A stretch of 36,889 bases of DNA from Gammaproteobacteria bacterium (lineage in GTDB: Bacteria; Pseudomonadota; Gammaproteobacteria; GCA-001735895), in the NCBI GenBank assembly GCA_030595795.1, contig JAUVCH010000029.1, positions 1 through 36,889 on the forward strand. The letters are read 5' to 3'. Both the position numbers and the translations under genes were made by a program. This document shows, piece by piece, positions 8,831-18,106 of the stretch (position 1 is the stretch's first letter; each line of letters opens with the position of its first letter). The notes below the pieces were generated by a model. That model was given only the letters and a program-made list of their open reading frames with translations, was not told the origin of the DNA and did no database searches.

Positions 8831-9652
8831 ATGGACAAAAAAGTGATTTCAACGAATTATCAATTCGAAGATTTACTCGCGATTGAGAAAATAATTGAAC
8901 AATCAGCCGAGGCGAGCTTGATCGATTGCTTCAGGCACTCGACAGCCAGTTACAAAACCGATGGATCGATTGTGACTAATGCGGATATTGCCATGCAGGA
9001 GGCACTTGCTACTGCTTTACGAAGCCGATATCCACAGGTGGAAATGTTAAGCGAAGAACTCACTTCTGATGAACAGGTTGCCGCTATGGCATCGGGAAGA
9101 GACTACTGGTGCCTCGACCCACTCGACGGCACCACAAATTATCATGCCACATTTCCACTTTTTTCAGTATCGCTCGCCTTGATTAGTCACGGCCATATTG
9201 TTCTGGCTATTGTTTATGACCCGGTTCGACGGGAGTTTTTCTCCGCATTGAAAGGCCAGGGATTCTGGGTTAATGATCAGATTATCGAGTCGCCAGTGCA
9301 ACCCACGAAAATGAGCCATTCGATCGCATTCATTGACTTCAAACGACTTAATAAGGAAATGCGTACGCACCTGGTAAATCAACCGCCATATAAATCACAA
9401 CGCAATATTGGTACCTGCGCTCTGGAATGGGCCTGGTTAGCCGCTGGCAGGGCTCAACTTCTTATACACGGTAGCGAAAAGTTTTGGGATTACGCCGCTG
9501 GTAACCTTCTACTGGAAGAATCGGGAGGTCGCAGTGAAACCCACAATGCTGAGCCAATTTTTAACGAAACACTGGAGCCTCGCTCGGTACTGGCAGCTAG
9601 CAGCCTTGAATTGTTTCAACAATGGTCAAGCTGGATTCGGGCAATTAACTAG
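8831..9652 (+). CDS. Inositol-monophosphatase-family phosphatase
   Basis: This 273-aa Mg-dependent, Li-sensitive-type phosphatase superfamily member has metal-ligand motifs SEEL (E76 region), DPLDGTTN (96-103) and WDYAAG (219-224), all intact. The family includes SuhB, CysQ (3'(2'),5'-bisphosphate nucleotidase) and histidinol-phosphate phosphatases. The sequence does not let me choose among these; similarity in length to SuhB is not decisive. An upstream ATG at 8812 runs into a stop, so 8831 is the start. The next gene begins with a GTG sharing the last base of this gene's TAG, which suggests translational coupling. Confidence 0.88.
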   Translation: MDKKVISTNYQFEDLLAIEKIIEQSAEASLIDCFRHSTASYKTDGSIVTNADIAMQEALATALRSRYPQVEMLSEELTSDEQVAAMASGRDYWCLDPLDGTTNYHATFPLFSVSLALISHGHIVLAIVYDPVRREFFSALKGQGFWVNDQIIESPVQPTKMSHSIAFIDFKRLNKEMRTHLVNQPPYKSQRNIGTCALEWAWLAAGRAQLLIHGSEKFWDYAAGNLLLEESGGRSETHNAEPIFNETLEPRSVLAASSLELFQQWSSWIRAIN

Positions 9653-10599
9653 TGAACCCTAAGGTTTTAGCTGTCCTAATATTAATTTTATTAACAGTCG
9701 TTCTGCCTGTCGACGCCGGTGGTCAGTCGTTTACTATACTAAGCCAAAATCTAAATCGGCTATTTGATGACGTTGATGATGGCAATCAGGAAAAAATTCT
9801 TAGTCAAAAAAGATACCTTAGTCGCCTAAATTCGATCGCAGGCAAAATTGAACACGAATTTAATTATCCGCAAATCATTGCGCTACAGGAAGTTGAAAAC
9901 CGTAACGTACTATTAGACATCGCTAAGACTATAAAAGGCAAAAATGGCCCTGCTTATCAGGTAGTATTACTGGAGGGCAACGATCACTCTAGAATCAATG
10001 TTGGTTATTTAATCCAGACCAGTATCAGCATTAAACGCCATCAACAGCTTTTTAAAGACAAGTTAGTCAAGAGCAGCGATGCCCCACTCTTTTCAAGACC
10101 ACCTCTTCTTGTTGAAGCATGTTTTGACACCGGGTGTTTAACCATAATTAACCTTCATTTACGTTCTATGCTTGGTTTGCGTTCGTTAAAAAAGGGTAAA
10201 CGAATCGCATTAAAGCGCCTTAGTCAGGCTAACGCCCTGGCGCAATGGATAAATACTTTTCAAACCAGTAACCAGGCGTCAGTCATGTTAATCGGAGACT
10301 TTAACGCCCTGACTCCGAGCGATAAGTACTCGGATATTGTCGGTACTATTCTTGGTAAGCCCAATAACAGTGAAGTGAAATATCCCTCGAGGGACTGGAT
10401 AAAGAAAGATTTAGTCGATCTAACCCGCCGAATTAGTAAGGCTGACCGATACTCTTATGTTTACAAAGGGCAAAAACAAATTCTTGATTATTTGCTGGTC
10501 AATCAAAACTTTAGCTCAGCTTTACAAAGAATTGAATTCGATTCTATTGATCAGAAATTTTCTGACCATGCGGGTCTGCTCGCTACCTTTTCCTGGTAA
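9652..10599 (+). CDS. Secreted endonuclease/exonuclease/phosphatase-family protein
   Basis: This 315-aa protein begins with GTG (9652), overlapping the preceding stop by one base. It has an N-terminal signal peptide (about 1-22, ending PVDAGG), so it is exported or periplasmic. Catalytic motifs of the EEP superfamily are all present: N33 region SQNLNRLF, E80 in LQEVEN, IGDFNAL (D216/N218), LDY near 280, and the final SDH at 304-306. Likely activity is DNA or RNA hydrolysis, or phosphodiester cleavage in nutrient scavenging. Pairing with a phosphatase-family gene suggests a phosphate-recovery role, but this is inference. It converges on zapE with a one-base gap. Confidence 0.85.
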   Translation: MNPKVLAVLILILLTVVLPVDAGGQSFTILSQNLNRLFDDVDDGNQEKILSQKRYLSRLNSIAGKIEHEFNYPQIIALQEVENRNVLLDIAKTIKGKNGPAYQVVLLEGNDHSRINVGYLIQTSISIKRHQQLFKDKLVKSSDAPLFSRPPLLVEACFDTGCLTIINLHLRSMLGLRSLKKGKRIALKRLSQANALAQWINTFQTSNQASVMLIGDFNALTPSDKYSDIVGTILGKPNNSEVKYPSRDWIKKDLVDLTRRISKADRYSYVYKGQKQILDYLLVNQNFSSALQRIEFDSIDQKFSDHAGLLATFSW

Positions 10600-10600
10600 G

Positions 10601-11698
10601 TTATTGTTGAGTATGTGCTTTTGCGAGATACCCCTCCGACTGCATTTCTATGAGCCTACTGCTGGTTCGTTCAAACTCGAAAGCCAGTTTTTTCCCCTGA
10701 TACAAGTCTTTGGCTTTTGCGCCCGCCGTACAAATCAGCTTGACCCGGTGGTCGTAAATCACATCGATCAACAAAATGAAACGTCGCGCTACATCGTCCT
10801 GCATAGCCGACATATTTTCGATCTCGGTTAGTATCAAGGTATTAAAAAGGCGAGCGATCTCCAGGTAATCATTCTGGCTACGGGTGGTTTTACAAAGCTC
10901 CCCGAAAGTAAACCAGATGGTATCCTCGGCACAGACCTGGAAGCCAATCTCGCGGCCATTTATATGCAGGGTTTCCCTGCATTGCTGTATCGAAGTAACG
11001 TGTTCGTCGAGATAACGATGGATTTCATCGATAGCAGCCGAAGAGTGCGGCACCGTGTATAAATGAGTTTGCTGCAAACCCTTTAGCCGATAATCTTCGC
11101 CACCATCGAGATTAAAAACATCGCAATGCTGGGAAATTAACTCGATAGCCGGTAAAAATCGGGCGCGTTGCAGGCCATCACGATAGAGATTGTCGGGTGC
11201 TGAATTCGAGGTGGTAACCAATATCACGCCAGCCTCAAATAATGGTTCGAGCAGGCCTGCCATAATCATGGCATCACCAATATCAGTAATCACAAATTCA
11301 TCGAGGCAGAGCACTTTAATCTTGCTAGCCAGATCCCTTGCTATTTTTTCCAATGGATTTTCCTGGTTGGAATGTTGGTTTAAAGCGTGGTGAACCTGGT
11401 TCATAAAACCATGAAAATGTGCCCGCATTTTATCTTCACCGGAAAGGGTTTGATAAAAGATATCCATCAAAAAGGTTTTTCCTCTGCCAACACCTCCCCA
11501 GAAGTAAATTCCTTTTAATGTGGCCTGAGATATCCGCCTTTTAAACAACCCTTGCCACCAGCTTGCGGCGCCAAATTGCTGTGTTTGATCCAGCTTCAGA
11601 TACAGATCGTCGAGCATTCTGATTGCAAATGATTGCCGAGTATCCGAATCGAATTCTGGCTGCTCGAGTATCTCGCTATATTTTGTCGAAGGTTTCAA
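10601..11698 (-). CDS. zapE: Cell-division ATPase ZapE (AFG1-like)
   Basis: This 365-aa AFG1/ZapE family AAA+ ATPase has Walker A GGVGRGKT at 68-75 and Walker B VLCLDEF at 129-135. The family-typical segments FLMDIFY, MRAHFHGFM and DNLYRDGLQRARFLPAI are all present. Length matches E. coli ZapE (about 375 aa). In E. coli it acts on FtsZ at the septum late in division and under anaerobic or heat stress (established knowledge). It is transcribed alone from a 241-bp AT-rich divergent region. Confidence 0.93.
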   Translation of the reverse strand: MKPSTKYSEILEQPEFDSDTRQSFAIRMLDDLYLKLDQTQQFGAASWWQGLFKRRISQATLKGIYFWGGVGRGKTFLMDIFYQTLSGEDKMRAHFHGFMNQVHHALNQHSNQENPLEKIARDLASKIKVLCLDEFVITDIGDAMIMAGLLEPLFEAGVILVTTSNSAPDNLYRDGLQRARFLPAIELISQHCDVFNLDGGEDYRLKGLQQTHLYTVPHSSAAIDEIHRYLDEHVTSIQQCRETLHINGREIGFQVCAEDTIWFTFGELCKTTRSQNDYLEIARLFNTLILTEIENMSAMQDDVARRFILLIDVIYDHRVKLICTAGAKAKDLYQGKKLAFEFERTSSRLIEMQSEGYLAKAHTQQ

Positions 11699-11939
11699 TC
11701 TTATATTCTTTAAATTTGTTTATTTTCAATATATTACTATACTAACCTCATGTAGCTTATAACTAAACAAGAGAAGCTATCTACGTATTGAATTTAAAAT
11801 TAATCGGGATATACTTTTTCCGAACTGGATATAGATTCTAATTTAATACCTCTAGTATTGTTCAGGAACCGAGTTAAAAAATAAATGATTTCGTGATCAG
11901 GCGATATGCAAAAGACAAAGATGTCACAATTGAGTTCTA

Positions 11940-12290
11940 ATGCCGATAGATAATCGCGTTATAAGCCCGGCACTGGCTCAACAACTTTTTCGTAAAAGCG
12001 AAATGCTGAAACGAAAACGTATGGGCACGCCTGCTGCCATCGAGTCTTTTCCCCGTGTGATGAAGACAATTACAGGATTGTGGCGTTATTCAGAGGGCCA
12101 GAAATACCTCGAAGAACTAATTATGGTCGAAGGAGGTAAACGCCGTGCCGGTTTTCCTGTCGAAGCTCAGGAAGAAATCATGTTTCTCTACCAATTACTG
12201 CTCGATCAAAACAAGATATTGGGGATTCGCGGCCAGAAAATTACTGCTAATCGGCCACCCGGCACCAAATTCACTATGGGTGTGAAATAA
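11940..12290 (+). CDS. Small hypothetical protein, likely real
   Basis: I do not recognise this family. The product is 116 aa, basic, with no signal peptide or membrane segment and no cysteine. It has a predicted helical centre (AIESFPRVMKTITGLWRYSEGQKYLEELI), a basic GGKRRAGFP turn and a basic, Gly/Pro-containing tail. It has ordinary gene-like composition and fills the space between zapE and the FAD gene, ending 2 bp from the convergent oxidoreductase gene. Another ATG at 11905 is in a different frame and stops after 14 codons, so 11940 is the best start, although no strong ribosome site is visible. Confidence 0.6.
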   Translation: MPIDNRVISPALAQQLFRKSEMLKRKRMGTPAAIESFPRVMKTITGLWRYSEGQKYLEELIMVEGGKRRAGFPVEAQEEIMFLYQLLLDQNKILGIRGQKITANRPPGTKFTMGVK

Positions 12291-12292
12291 GC

Positions 12293-13636
12293 TTATTTAT
12301 CCTTGCCAGCCTGCCACTCGCGTAATTTTAGATAAACCCTCGCCCCCGGGGCCATAAAAGGCTCCGGTAACAATTTTTGCGGTACCTCCCCGGTTTGAAA
12401 CTCAGGCATCAGACTTTTTATCTCGCACTCACTGGCGCGTTCGGCCGCTATAATTCCAGAGATAACTCCTTTGGTTGCCCCCAGGCCATTTTGGCAACAG
12501 GCTGAATACAAATTCTCTGCTACTTCACCAAGCGCCCAGGCATGATTGCGACTCAGGCATAGCCGTCCCGACCAGCGATATTCCATCGGCACCTGCGAAA
12601 GCATCGGAAAACGGGCAACAAATGCCTTCAGATGATCGGCTTCGGCGGCATCGATTTGATTATCCACCAGAGTTAAGGTCGGATCGTAAGAGAAACGGTT
12701 TCGAATTAGTAACCGATGACCACCGCTATCGCTAATTTTTCGCACCGTAGAACCAAACGGATTCGATGGTGTGATACCCCACCGGTCGGCGCCGCCGAGG
12801 GCTGCCACTTCACTATTAGTCAATTCTCGCGTCATCGAGCCATATAGCGTTATATGCATTAAACGTTTCTGGTAGTAACCAAAGTTTTCAACGAAACCAT
12901 TGACGGCGAGAACGACTTTGTTGGCCAAAACTGAACCACCGGGTGTCGACAACCTCCATCGATCACCTTGTTTATGTATAGCCTGAACCGGTGTCTGTTC
13001 ATAAATCTGACAGTTTTCAAATACCGAAAGTCCGTCAGCAATGCCTCGCACTAGCATTGCGGGCTGAAACATTGCTGTGCCAGGTGAGTGCAGTCCACCG
13101 AGGTAATAGGACGACCCGGTGATATCCGCCATGGCCTGTTTATCGAGTAGCTCACAGGGTTCACCCAGGTTATTGAGGTGCTCTGCATATTCCTGATTGG
13201 CCCTCAATCCCTTCTGGCTTGCTGCGCCATTCATCTTTCCCTCTGCTCTAAAGGACTCTTCGGGCAAATTAAATTTGCTAACCATGTCGTGCACAAAATC
13301 GATGGCTCTGCGGTTGAGCTTAATATCACGTTGGTCGGTATGGGTTTCCCCCGCGTAACTGCTGGATGACAATACGTGCGGCAAGTCAATCATAAAACCC
13401 GAGTTTCGTCCGGCGGGTCCGCTACCCACCTGAGAGGCTTCGAGGATTACTACGCTGGCCTTCGGATCGAGTTGTAGTAATCTTCTGGCTGCTGCCAGGC
13501 CAGCAAAGCCGGCACCAACCACACAATAGTCTGCTTCTCTATCCGATTCGAGCGCTGGATGCGGACTTCGATTCGGCAAAATACCAGTCCAGCCTGATAC
13601 CCCTGAGTCGGGCTGATAGGAGATTTCAGGTTTCAT
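12293..13636 (-). CDS. DadA-type FAD-dependent amine/amino-acid oxidoreductase
   Basis: This 447-aa D-amino-acid-oxidase-family flavoenzyme has a dinucleotide-binding GAGFAGLAA at 41-49, an EAS segment ending the second strand, and GRNSGFMIDLP, the region that surrounds the flavin in PuuB- and L-pipecolate-oxidase-like enzymes. The C-terminal ACCQNGLGATKG is the second flavin contact. The substrate is likely a secondary or alpha-amino acid or amine. Its ATG directly follows the stop of the DHDPS-family gene, with no gap, so the two are translationally coupled in a GntR operon. A DadA-type oxidase with a DHDPS-type lyase resembles hydroxyproline- or sugar-acid-type catabolism, but the substrate is not determined. 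Confidence 0.85.
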   Translation of the reverse strand: MKPEISYQPDSGVSGWTGILPNRSPHPALESDREADYCVVGAGFAGLAAARRLLQLDPKASVVILEASQVGSGPAGRNSGFMIDLPHVLSSSSYAGETHTDQRDIKLNRRAIDFVHDMVSKFNLPEESFRAEGKMNGAASQKGLRANQEYAEHLNNLGEPCELLDKQAMADITGSSYYLGGLHSPGTAMFQPAMLVRGIADGLSVFENCQIYEQTPVQAIHKQGDRWRLSTPGGSVLANKVVLAVNGFVENFGYYQKRLMHITLYGSMTRELTNSEVAALGGADRWGITPSNPFGSTVRKISDSGGHRLLIRNRFSYDPTLTLVDNQIDAAEADHLKAFVARFPMLSQVPMEYRWSGRLCLSRNHAWALGEVAENLYSACCQNGLGATKGVISGIIAAERASECEIKSLMPEFQTGEVPQKLLPEPFMAPGARVYLKLREWQAGKDK

Positions 13637-14533
13637 TTAGTCGATCTGATTAAAAGTAGTATTCATCACACGAAGCACCTCTTCCAGCTTAGTTTTGTCA
13701 CTTTCATCCAGGTTCTGCAAGGGCTTTCGTGGCGGGCCGACGGGTAGGCCACGTGTGGTTAAGCCGTGCTTAACACACTGGATGAACTTACCACCCTGTT
13801 CGAGTACCCGCATTAACGGCATCATTGCTGACATAATACGTCGGCCTTTTTCGAAGTCGCCCGCAACTGCACAGGCCTGGTACATGGCAATATGAATTTC
13901 GGGCGCAAAATTAGACCCCGCACAAACCCAGGAGCGAGCACCCCAGGCGAAGAATTCCAATGCCTGGTCATCCATACCGCAGGACAGTTGAATATCGGGA
14001 TAATCGCAGGTTAATGTATGAATACGGTTAACGTCCCCCGATGACTCCTTAATCGCACAAAAATTAGCTGAACGCCCGATATGATCTAGAAACTCTTCCC
14101 CCATGTTCACGCCCATGCGCCCTGGATAGTTATAAAGCATGATTGGTAGATTCGCAGCTTGATCGATAGCCAGAGCATGTAGCGCGACTTCGTGTTCGGT
14201 AGGCACCGCATAGGGCGGCGTGGCAACGAGCAATGCATCGGCACCGACTTTAACAGCCTGTTTAGCATATTCGATTGACTCTTCGGTACGAATCGCGCCG
14301 GTTCCGACAATATAAGTAACCCGGTTATTGATCTGCTTGTGTAAAAAAGCCATCAATTCAAACCGTTCTTCCATCGATTGAGCGTAATACTCGCCTGTAG
14401 TGCCCGCCGATATAATTCCATTCACACCCGCTTCTATCAGGAACTCGACGACTTCACTCAGACGATCATAGTCAATGCTAAAGTCGTCGCGGTGCGGCGT
14501 CACTATCGGCGTATAAATACCTTCAAATTTCAT
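13637..14533 (-). CDS. DHDPS/N-acetylneuraminate-lyase-family aldolase
   Basis: This 298-aa class I aldolase-type TIM barrel has the Schiff-base lysine K162 in AIKESSG, the active-site tyrosine Y134 in LYNYPGRMG and the GTTGE loop at 44-48. This family includes DapA, NanA, dehydratases such as KdgD and hydroxyproline-pathway enzymes. A biosynthetic DapA role is unlikely, because the gene sits in a GntR-controlled operon with a flavin oxidase rather than alone. It overlaps the regulator by 4 bp (ATGA) and abuts the oxidoreductase. The most probable role is breakdown of a 2-keto acid; the exact reaction is open. Confidence 0.87.
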   Translation of the reverse strand: MKFEGIYTPIVTPHRDDFSIDYDRLSEVVEFLIEAGVNGIISAGTTGEYYAQSMEERFELMAFLHKQINNRVTYIVGTGAIRTEESIEYAKQAVKVGADALLVATPPYAVPTEHEVALHALAIDQAANLPIMLYNYPGRMGVNMGEEFLDHIGRSANFCAIKESSGDVNRIHTLTCDYPDIQLSCGMDDQALEFFAWGARSWVCAGSNFAPEIHIAMYQACAVAGDFEKGRRIMSAMMPLMRVLEQGGKFIQCVKHGLTTRGLPVGPPRKPLQNLDESDKTKLEEVLRVMNTTFNQID

Positions 14534-15210
14534 GATTGGCTCGCTAATTCGGTTATAGGTAAAGGATCTGGGCGAACAAAGTAATCCATTAATTCATGCG
14601 ATAGCTCCCAATGTTCGACGATTAAATCGACCATCTGGGTGCTATTGCCTTTCTCTATTGCTTCAATCATCTGATCGTGATGATGAACGGCAGTATTCAC
14701 TCTCGTATTCATGTCTTTGTTTCGGGGACGATAAAAAGTCTGGCTAATACGTGCATGGTCGATTAACAATCGGTTGTAGCTAGGGGCCAGATAAGGATTG
14801 TCGGCCATGTCTCCCATCAGGCTATGGAATTGATCATTCCAGAAAACCATTTCGCCAGCATCCGCATTATCGGAGGCCCGCTTGAATTGTTGCTGTGCAA
14901 CTTTCATAGCCTCTATCTGCTCAGGACGAGCATTTTCCGCTGCCAGTCGACCAATGGCGGCATACAACATCGGCGCAGTCACAAAGAAATCACGCAATAC
15001 TTTGTGGTTCATTGACGATACCGAAGCACCTCGATTATTAACAATATCGAGGTAGCCTTCACCTGCAAGTTTTCGAAATACTTCTCGTAAGGGCGTGCGC
15101 GAAATTGAATATTGTTCGCTCAAGCTTTGTTCATCCAGCGACACGCCTGGCTCTAAAACCAGGGTCAGAATTTGTTTTTTCAAATCGGTATAGAGTTGAT
15201 CTTTGTTCAT
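14530..15210 (-). CDS. GntR-family (FCD/FadR-type) transcriptional regulator
   Basis: This 226-aa regulator has an N-terminal winged helix, LYTDLKKQILTL to NRGASVSS (residues 6-65), with the recognition helix around SISRTPLREVFRKL. An FCD effector domain follows, with the family's metal/ligand histidines in DQFHSLM and VHHHDQM. It is the first gene of the catabolic operon, overlapping the aldolase gene by 4 bp. Local regulators of this type usually repress their own operon and respond to the substrate or an intermediate; the triple palindrome just upstream is the likely operator. Confidence 0.92.
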   Translation of the reverse strand: MNKDQLYTDLKKQILTLVLEPGVSLDEQSLSEQYSISRTPLREVFRKLAGEGYLDIVNNRGASVSSMNHKVLRDFFVTAPMLYAAIGRLAAENARPEQIEAMKVAQQQFKRASDNADAGEMVFWNDQFHSLMGDMADNPYLAPSYNRLLIDHARISQTFYRPRNKDMNTRVNTAVHHHDQMIEAIEKGNSTQMVDLIVEHWELSHELMDYFVRPDPLPITELASQS

Positions 15211-15219
15211 GGAAAGGAA

Positions 15220-15247
15220 TGTACATCAAACGTATACTCTTTGTACA
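15220..15247 (-). promoter_or_regulatory. Likely GntR operator: three phased GTAYAC palindromes
   Basis: Directly upstream of the GntR start lie TGTACA (15220-15225), GTATAC (15232-15237) and TGTACA (15242-15247). Their centres are spaced 12 and 10 bp, so the outer two are 22 bp apart, or two helical turns. FCD-type GntR regulators commonly bind palindromes with a GTAYAC/GTnnAC core (known for the family). Function here is inferred from position 10 bp before the start codon. Confidence 0.6.
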
Positions 15248-15269
15248 CAATTATTTATTAATTAAATCC

Positions 15270-15953
15270 TTACCGTCGCAAAACAGCCAACCAACGCCAG
15301 ACATTCAACAAGGTCGCAAGTGAGGCTGCAACGTAGGTCCAGGCAGCGGCGCGAAGAATACGTCTGGCGGCAGGCATTTGTTGCTTTGTCAGATAACCTT
15401 TTTCGAGGATAGGTAAAGCTTTGTTAAAGCTGGCATCGATTTCGACGGGCAGCGTGAGTAAATGCATCCCTACAGCAAATCCCATAATCAAAAAAGCACC
15501 GACAATATTGACCATAGCGATCGATGGTATGCGAAATAGCAGTACTAGCAGAGGTGCTGTTAACAGCAATAAAGAACCGATTCGCTGTGCCCAGATTGCC
15601 GTAAAGGCCAGCTTTGTTCTGAGCTGGAATAATGGTTCTGTTGCAGCGTGCTGTAGCGCATGACCGCATTCGTGAGCTGACACCGTGATTGCGGTGAGCG
15701 TTTTACCTTCGAATTTATCCCGTGTTAACCGGACTGTACGTGTTTGTGGATCGTAATGATCGCCCTGCTCTGTGACTTCTACCTTGACCTCATTCAAATT
15801 ATATCGATTGAGAATGTGTCGAGCGAACTCGCCGCCTGTGCCCGGGAAATTTGTTTCTGCTTTTCGGTTATACCGGGCGAGTATTGTTTGAACCCAGAGT
15901 TGAGGTCCATAGATAAAGATCAGTATCAGAACAATTAAAAGGATATAAACCAT
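15270..15953 (-). CDS. YugP-type membrane zinc metallopeptidase
   Basis: This 227-aa membrane protein of the Zn_peptidase_2 family (YugP of Bacillus) has the metalloprotease motif HECGH at 94-98. An N-terminal transmembrane helix lies at about 2-19 and further hydrophobic segments at about 115-160. The terminal region (about 175-227) is also partly hydrophobic. Substrates are unknown. It is a single gene, divergent from the GDPD-HDOD gene and followed by the GntR promoter region. Confidence 0.88.
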   Translation of the reverse strand: MVYILLIVLILIFIYGPQLWVQTILARYNRKAETNFPGTGGEFARHILNRYNLNEVKVEVTEQGDHYDPQTRTVRLTRDKFEGKTLTAITVSAHECGHALQHAATEPLFQLRTKLAFTAIWAQRIGSLLLLTAPLLVLLFRIPSIAMVNIVGAFLIMGFAVGMHLLTLPVEIDASFNKALPILEKGYLTKQQMPAARRILRAAAWTYVAASLATLLNVWRWLAVLRR

Positions 15954-16050
15954 AGATTTGTCAGTTAGATTTTATTGCGAGGGCTTATTTATTGAAATTA
16001 CCTGAAGTATAGTCCTACTACAATAGTAAGACGAAGCACGAGCATTAAAT

Positions 16051-18033
16051 ATGTCGATAAATCAACGAGGCCAATCCTTTTTTACCATCGGTCACCGTGG
16101 TGCCGGGGGAGAAAAATTCGAAAATAGCCTGAGTGGGTTTCGGCATGCATTAGGTCTTGGTTTAGACGCCATCGAACTCGACATACGGTTACATAGTGAT
16201 GAATTATGGGTCATACATGACGATGATCTCGAACGCCTCACTGGGCAACCGGGCCGTTTTGACAACCTTCTCGATCCAGCTGACGTACGTTTAAAAAATC
16301 AGGAACCAATCCCCAGATTACGCGAGGTTCTCGACCTGTGCTGGGGAAAGATTCCAGTTAATATCGAAATTAAATCTTTTAACACGGCTGTAAAGCTAAT
16401 TGAACTACTCTGTGAGTATCCTACTCTGGAGCCAAACCCGACTTTTCCCTGGATCCTGATATCATCGTTTGATCACCGTCAAATAATGCAACTAAGAGAC
16501 CTGGACGGCCCGTGGGCGCTCGCGTTACTGACTCACGGCATACCGATGCAACTCGAGCGAGATATCGAGCAATTGAAGCCCTATTCCTGGCACATGCACA
16601 ATGAATATCTAGACTATAACCTGATACAAAAAATACAGGCCCAGGGTGTTCGAGTGATGGTTTATACAGTTAACGACATAAACATTGCTAGTGAACTTAA
16701 GTCGGCTGGTATTAATGGCATATTTACCGATTACCCATCAACTTTAAGAGAAATTAACCCGGCTACCGAATTCGAAAACAAAATTGACGTCAGCCCACTT
16801 CCCAGCATCCAGACTCTGAGACGAATACGAGAACTCAGTCAATTTAGCGACAGCCAACTTCGGGAACTGGCAAATCGCTTGTCTATCGAATCTGCAAGCT
16901 TAAACCAACGCCTGATCGAGCGCGAATGCGTAGAGCATTTTGGTTTGTATATCCTGTCTGGCTCCATCTCCACCACTGCCAAAGACGGGGATAAGCTTAT
17001 TATTAAGAGCAAGTCCGAAGGTGATTTATCTACGGTGGCCAACCTTCGCCCTAGCCTTTACGACGTCGATGCCCTCGAAGACACCCAGTATATTAAAATA
17101 CGCTCCAGCCAATTAGTGGGATTTGCTCAACAACAGGAAGTCTCTATTAGCGACAATATCGAAGTAACTACCATCGAACAAACGCCGGAAGAGTACGAAC
17201 TTACCGTACAGTTATTTAGAGACATCACATCCGGGAATATAAACTTACCCAGTCTGCCCGAAGTGGCCCTACGGATTCAGGAGGCATTTTCGAAGGAAAA
17301 TATCGATGCCGTAGAATTAGCCCGGATCATTCAATCCGATCCCGCTATCACGGCTAAATTAATCATGATTGCTAATAGTGCTTTTTATCGAGGAGGGGCC
17401 AATATCGATAGCCTTCAGCAGGCTATCGTTCACATCGGACTCGAAGCGACGAGAAAGCAGGTCATTATATTCGTCGTCAAAGAGTTATTCAGCTCCAATT
17501 CGGCCGATATAAAGGCCAGGATGCAATACCTCTGGAAACATAGCCGACGAGTTGCTGCGTTTAGCCGCGTACTTGCCGTGAGAAGTGGTCTTTTCGATCC
17601 GGAACAGGCCCAACTCGCCGGTTTAATCCACGACCTCGGCGAAATAGCGATCCTGCAATATATCGAGGATCATCACGAACAATACGAGGATGATAACAAA
17701 CTCACAAATGCCATTCGTAATCTACGTCCACAAATTACCAGCATGTTATTGAGCAAATGGCATTTCACGAATGAGCTAATAACGGTAGCAGAAGAGTCCG
17801 AGGACTGGTTTCGTAATCCGAGCAACGATGCAGATCTCTGTGACCTGATATTAATCGCGCAGTACCATAGCTTTATCGGTATGGCCGAATTAAAAGATCT
17901 ACCACCAGCCTTCAAGTTACCCGCTTTCGCCAAGCTAGGCCTAAAAATGAATGAACCTGCACAAATCATGGCATTTGTGAACGAATCAAAAGCTGAAGTT
18001 GAAGACCTGGAAAATATGCTAGGTTCTATATAG
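16051..18033 (+). CDS. GDPD - cyclic-nucleotide-binding-like - HDOD fusion protein
   Basis: This 660-aa three-domain protein begins with a glycerophosphodiester phosphodiesterase barrel (about 10-235) whose catalytic set looks complete: GHRGAGG, FENS, ELDIRL and VIHDDDLERLTG. Next (about 255-365) is a degenerate cyclic-nucleotide-binding-like domain (LSQFSDSQL, IERE, YILSGSIS, YDVDALEDTQYIKI). The C-terminal half (about 395-620) is an HDOD domain with LPSLPEVALRIQ, IQSDPAITAKLIMIANS, HSRRVAAFSR and LIHDLGE. HDOD domains are usually signalling scaffolds rather than confirmed hydrolases. The region from about residue 250 onward is closely similar to the gene downstream, so a tandem duplication is evident. 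The combined role, lipid-head-group turnover coupled to signalling, is inferred. Confidence 0.88.
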   Translation: MSINQRGQSFFTIGHRGAGGEKFENSLSGFRHALGLGLDAIELDIRLHSDELWVIHDDDLERLTGQPGRFDNLLDPADVRLKNQEPIPRLREVLDLCWGKIPVNIEIKSFNTAVKLIELLCEYPTLEPNPTFPWILISSFDHRQIMQLRDLDGPWALALLTHGIPMQLERDIEQLKPYSWHMHNEYLDYNLIQKIQAQGVRVMVYTVNDINIASELKSAGINGIFTDYPSTLREINPATEFENKIDVSPLPSIQTLRRIRELSQFSDSQLRELANRLSIESASLNQRLIERECVEHFGLYILSGSISTTAKDGDKLIIKSKSEGDLSTVANLRPSLYDVDALEDTQYIKIRSSQLVGFAQQQEVSISDNIEVTTIEQTPEEYELTVQLFRDITSGNINLPSLPEVALRIQEAFSKENIDAVELARIIQSDPAITAKLIMIANSAFYRGGANIDSLQQAIVHIGLEATRKQVIIFVVKELFSSNSADIKARMQYLWKHSRRVAAFSRVLAVRSGLFDPEQAQLAGLIHDLGEIAILQYIEDHHEQYEDDNKLTNAIRNLRPQITSMLLSKWHFTNELITVAEESEDWFRNPSNDADLCDLILIAQYHSFIGMAELKDLPPAFKLPAFAKLGLKMNEPAQIMAFVNESKAEVEDLENMLGSI

Positions 18034-18106
18034 AAAAATTATCGGCTGACATTAAGATATATCGACTAGACTAAGTCCATCGTTTTAATCATTCAGGACA
18101 GCATGC

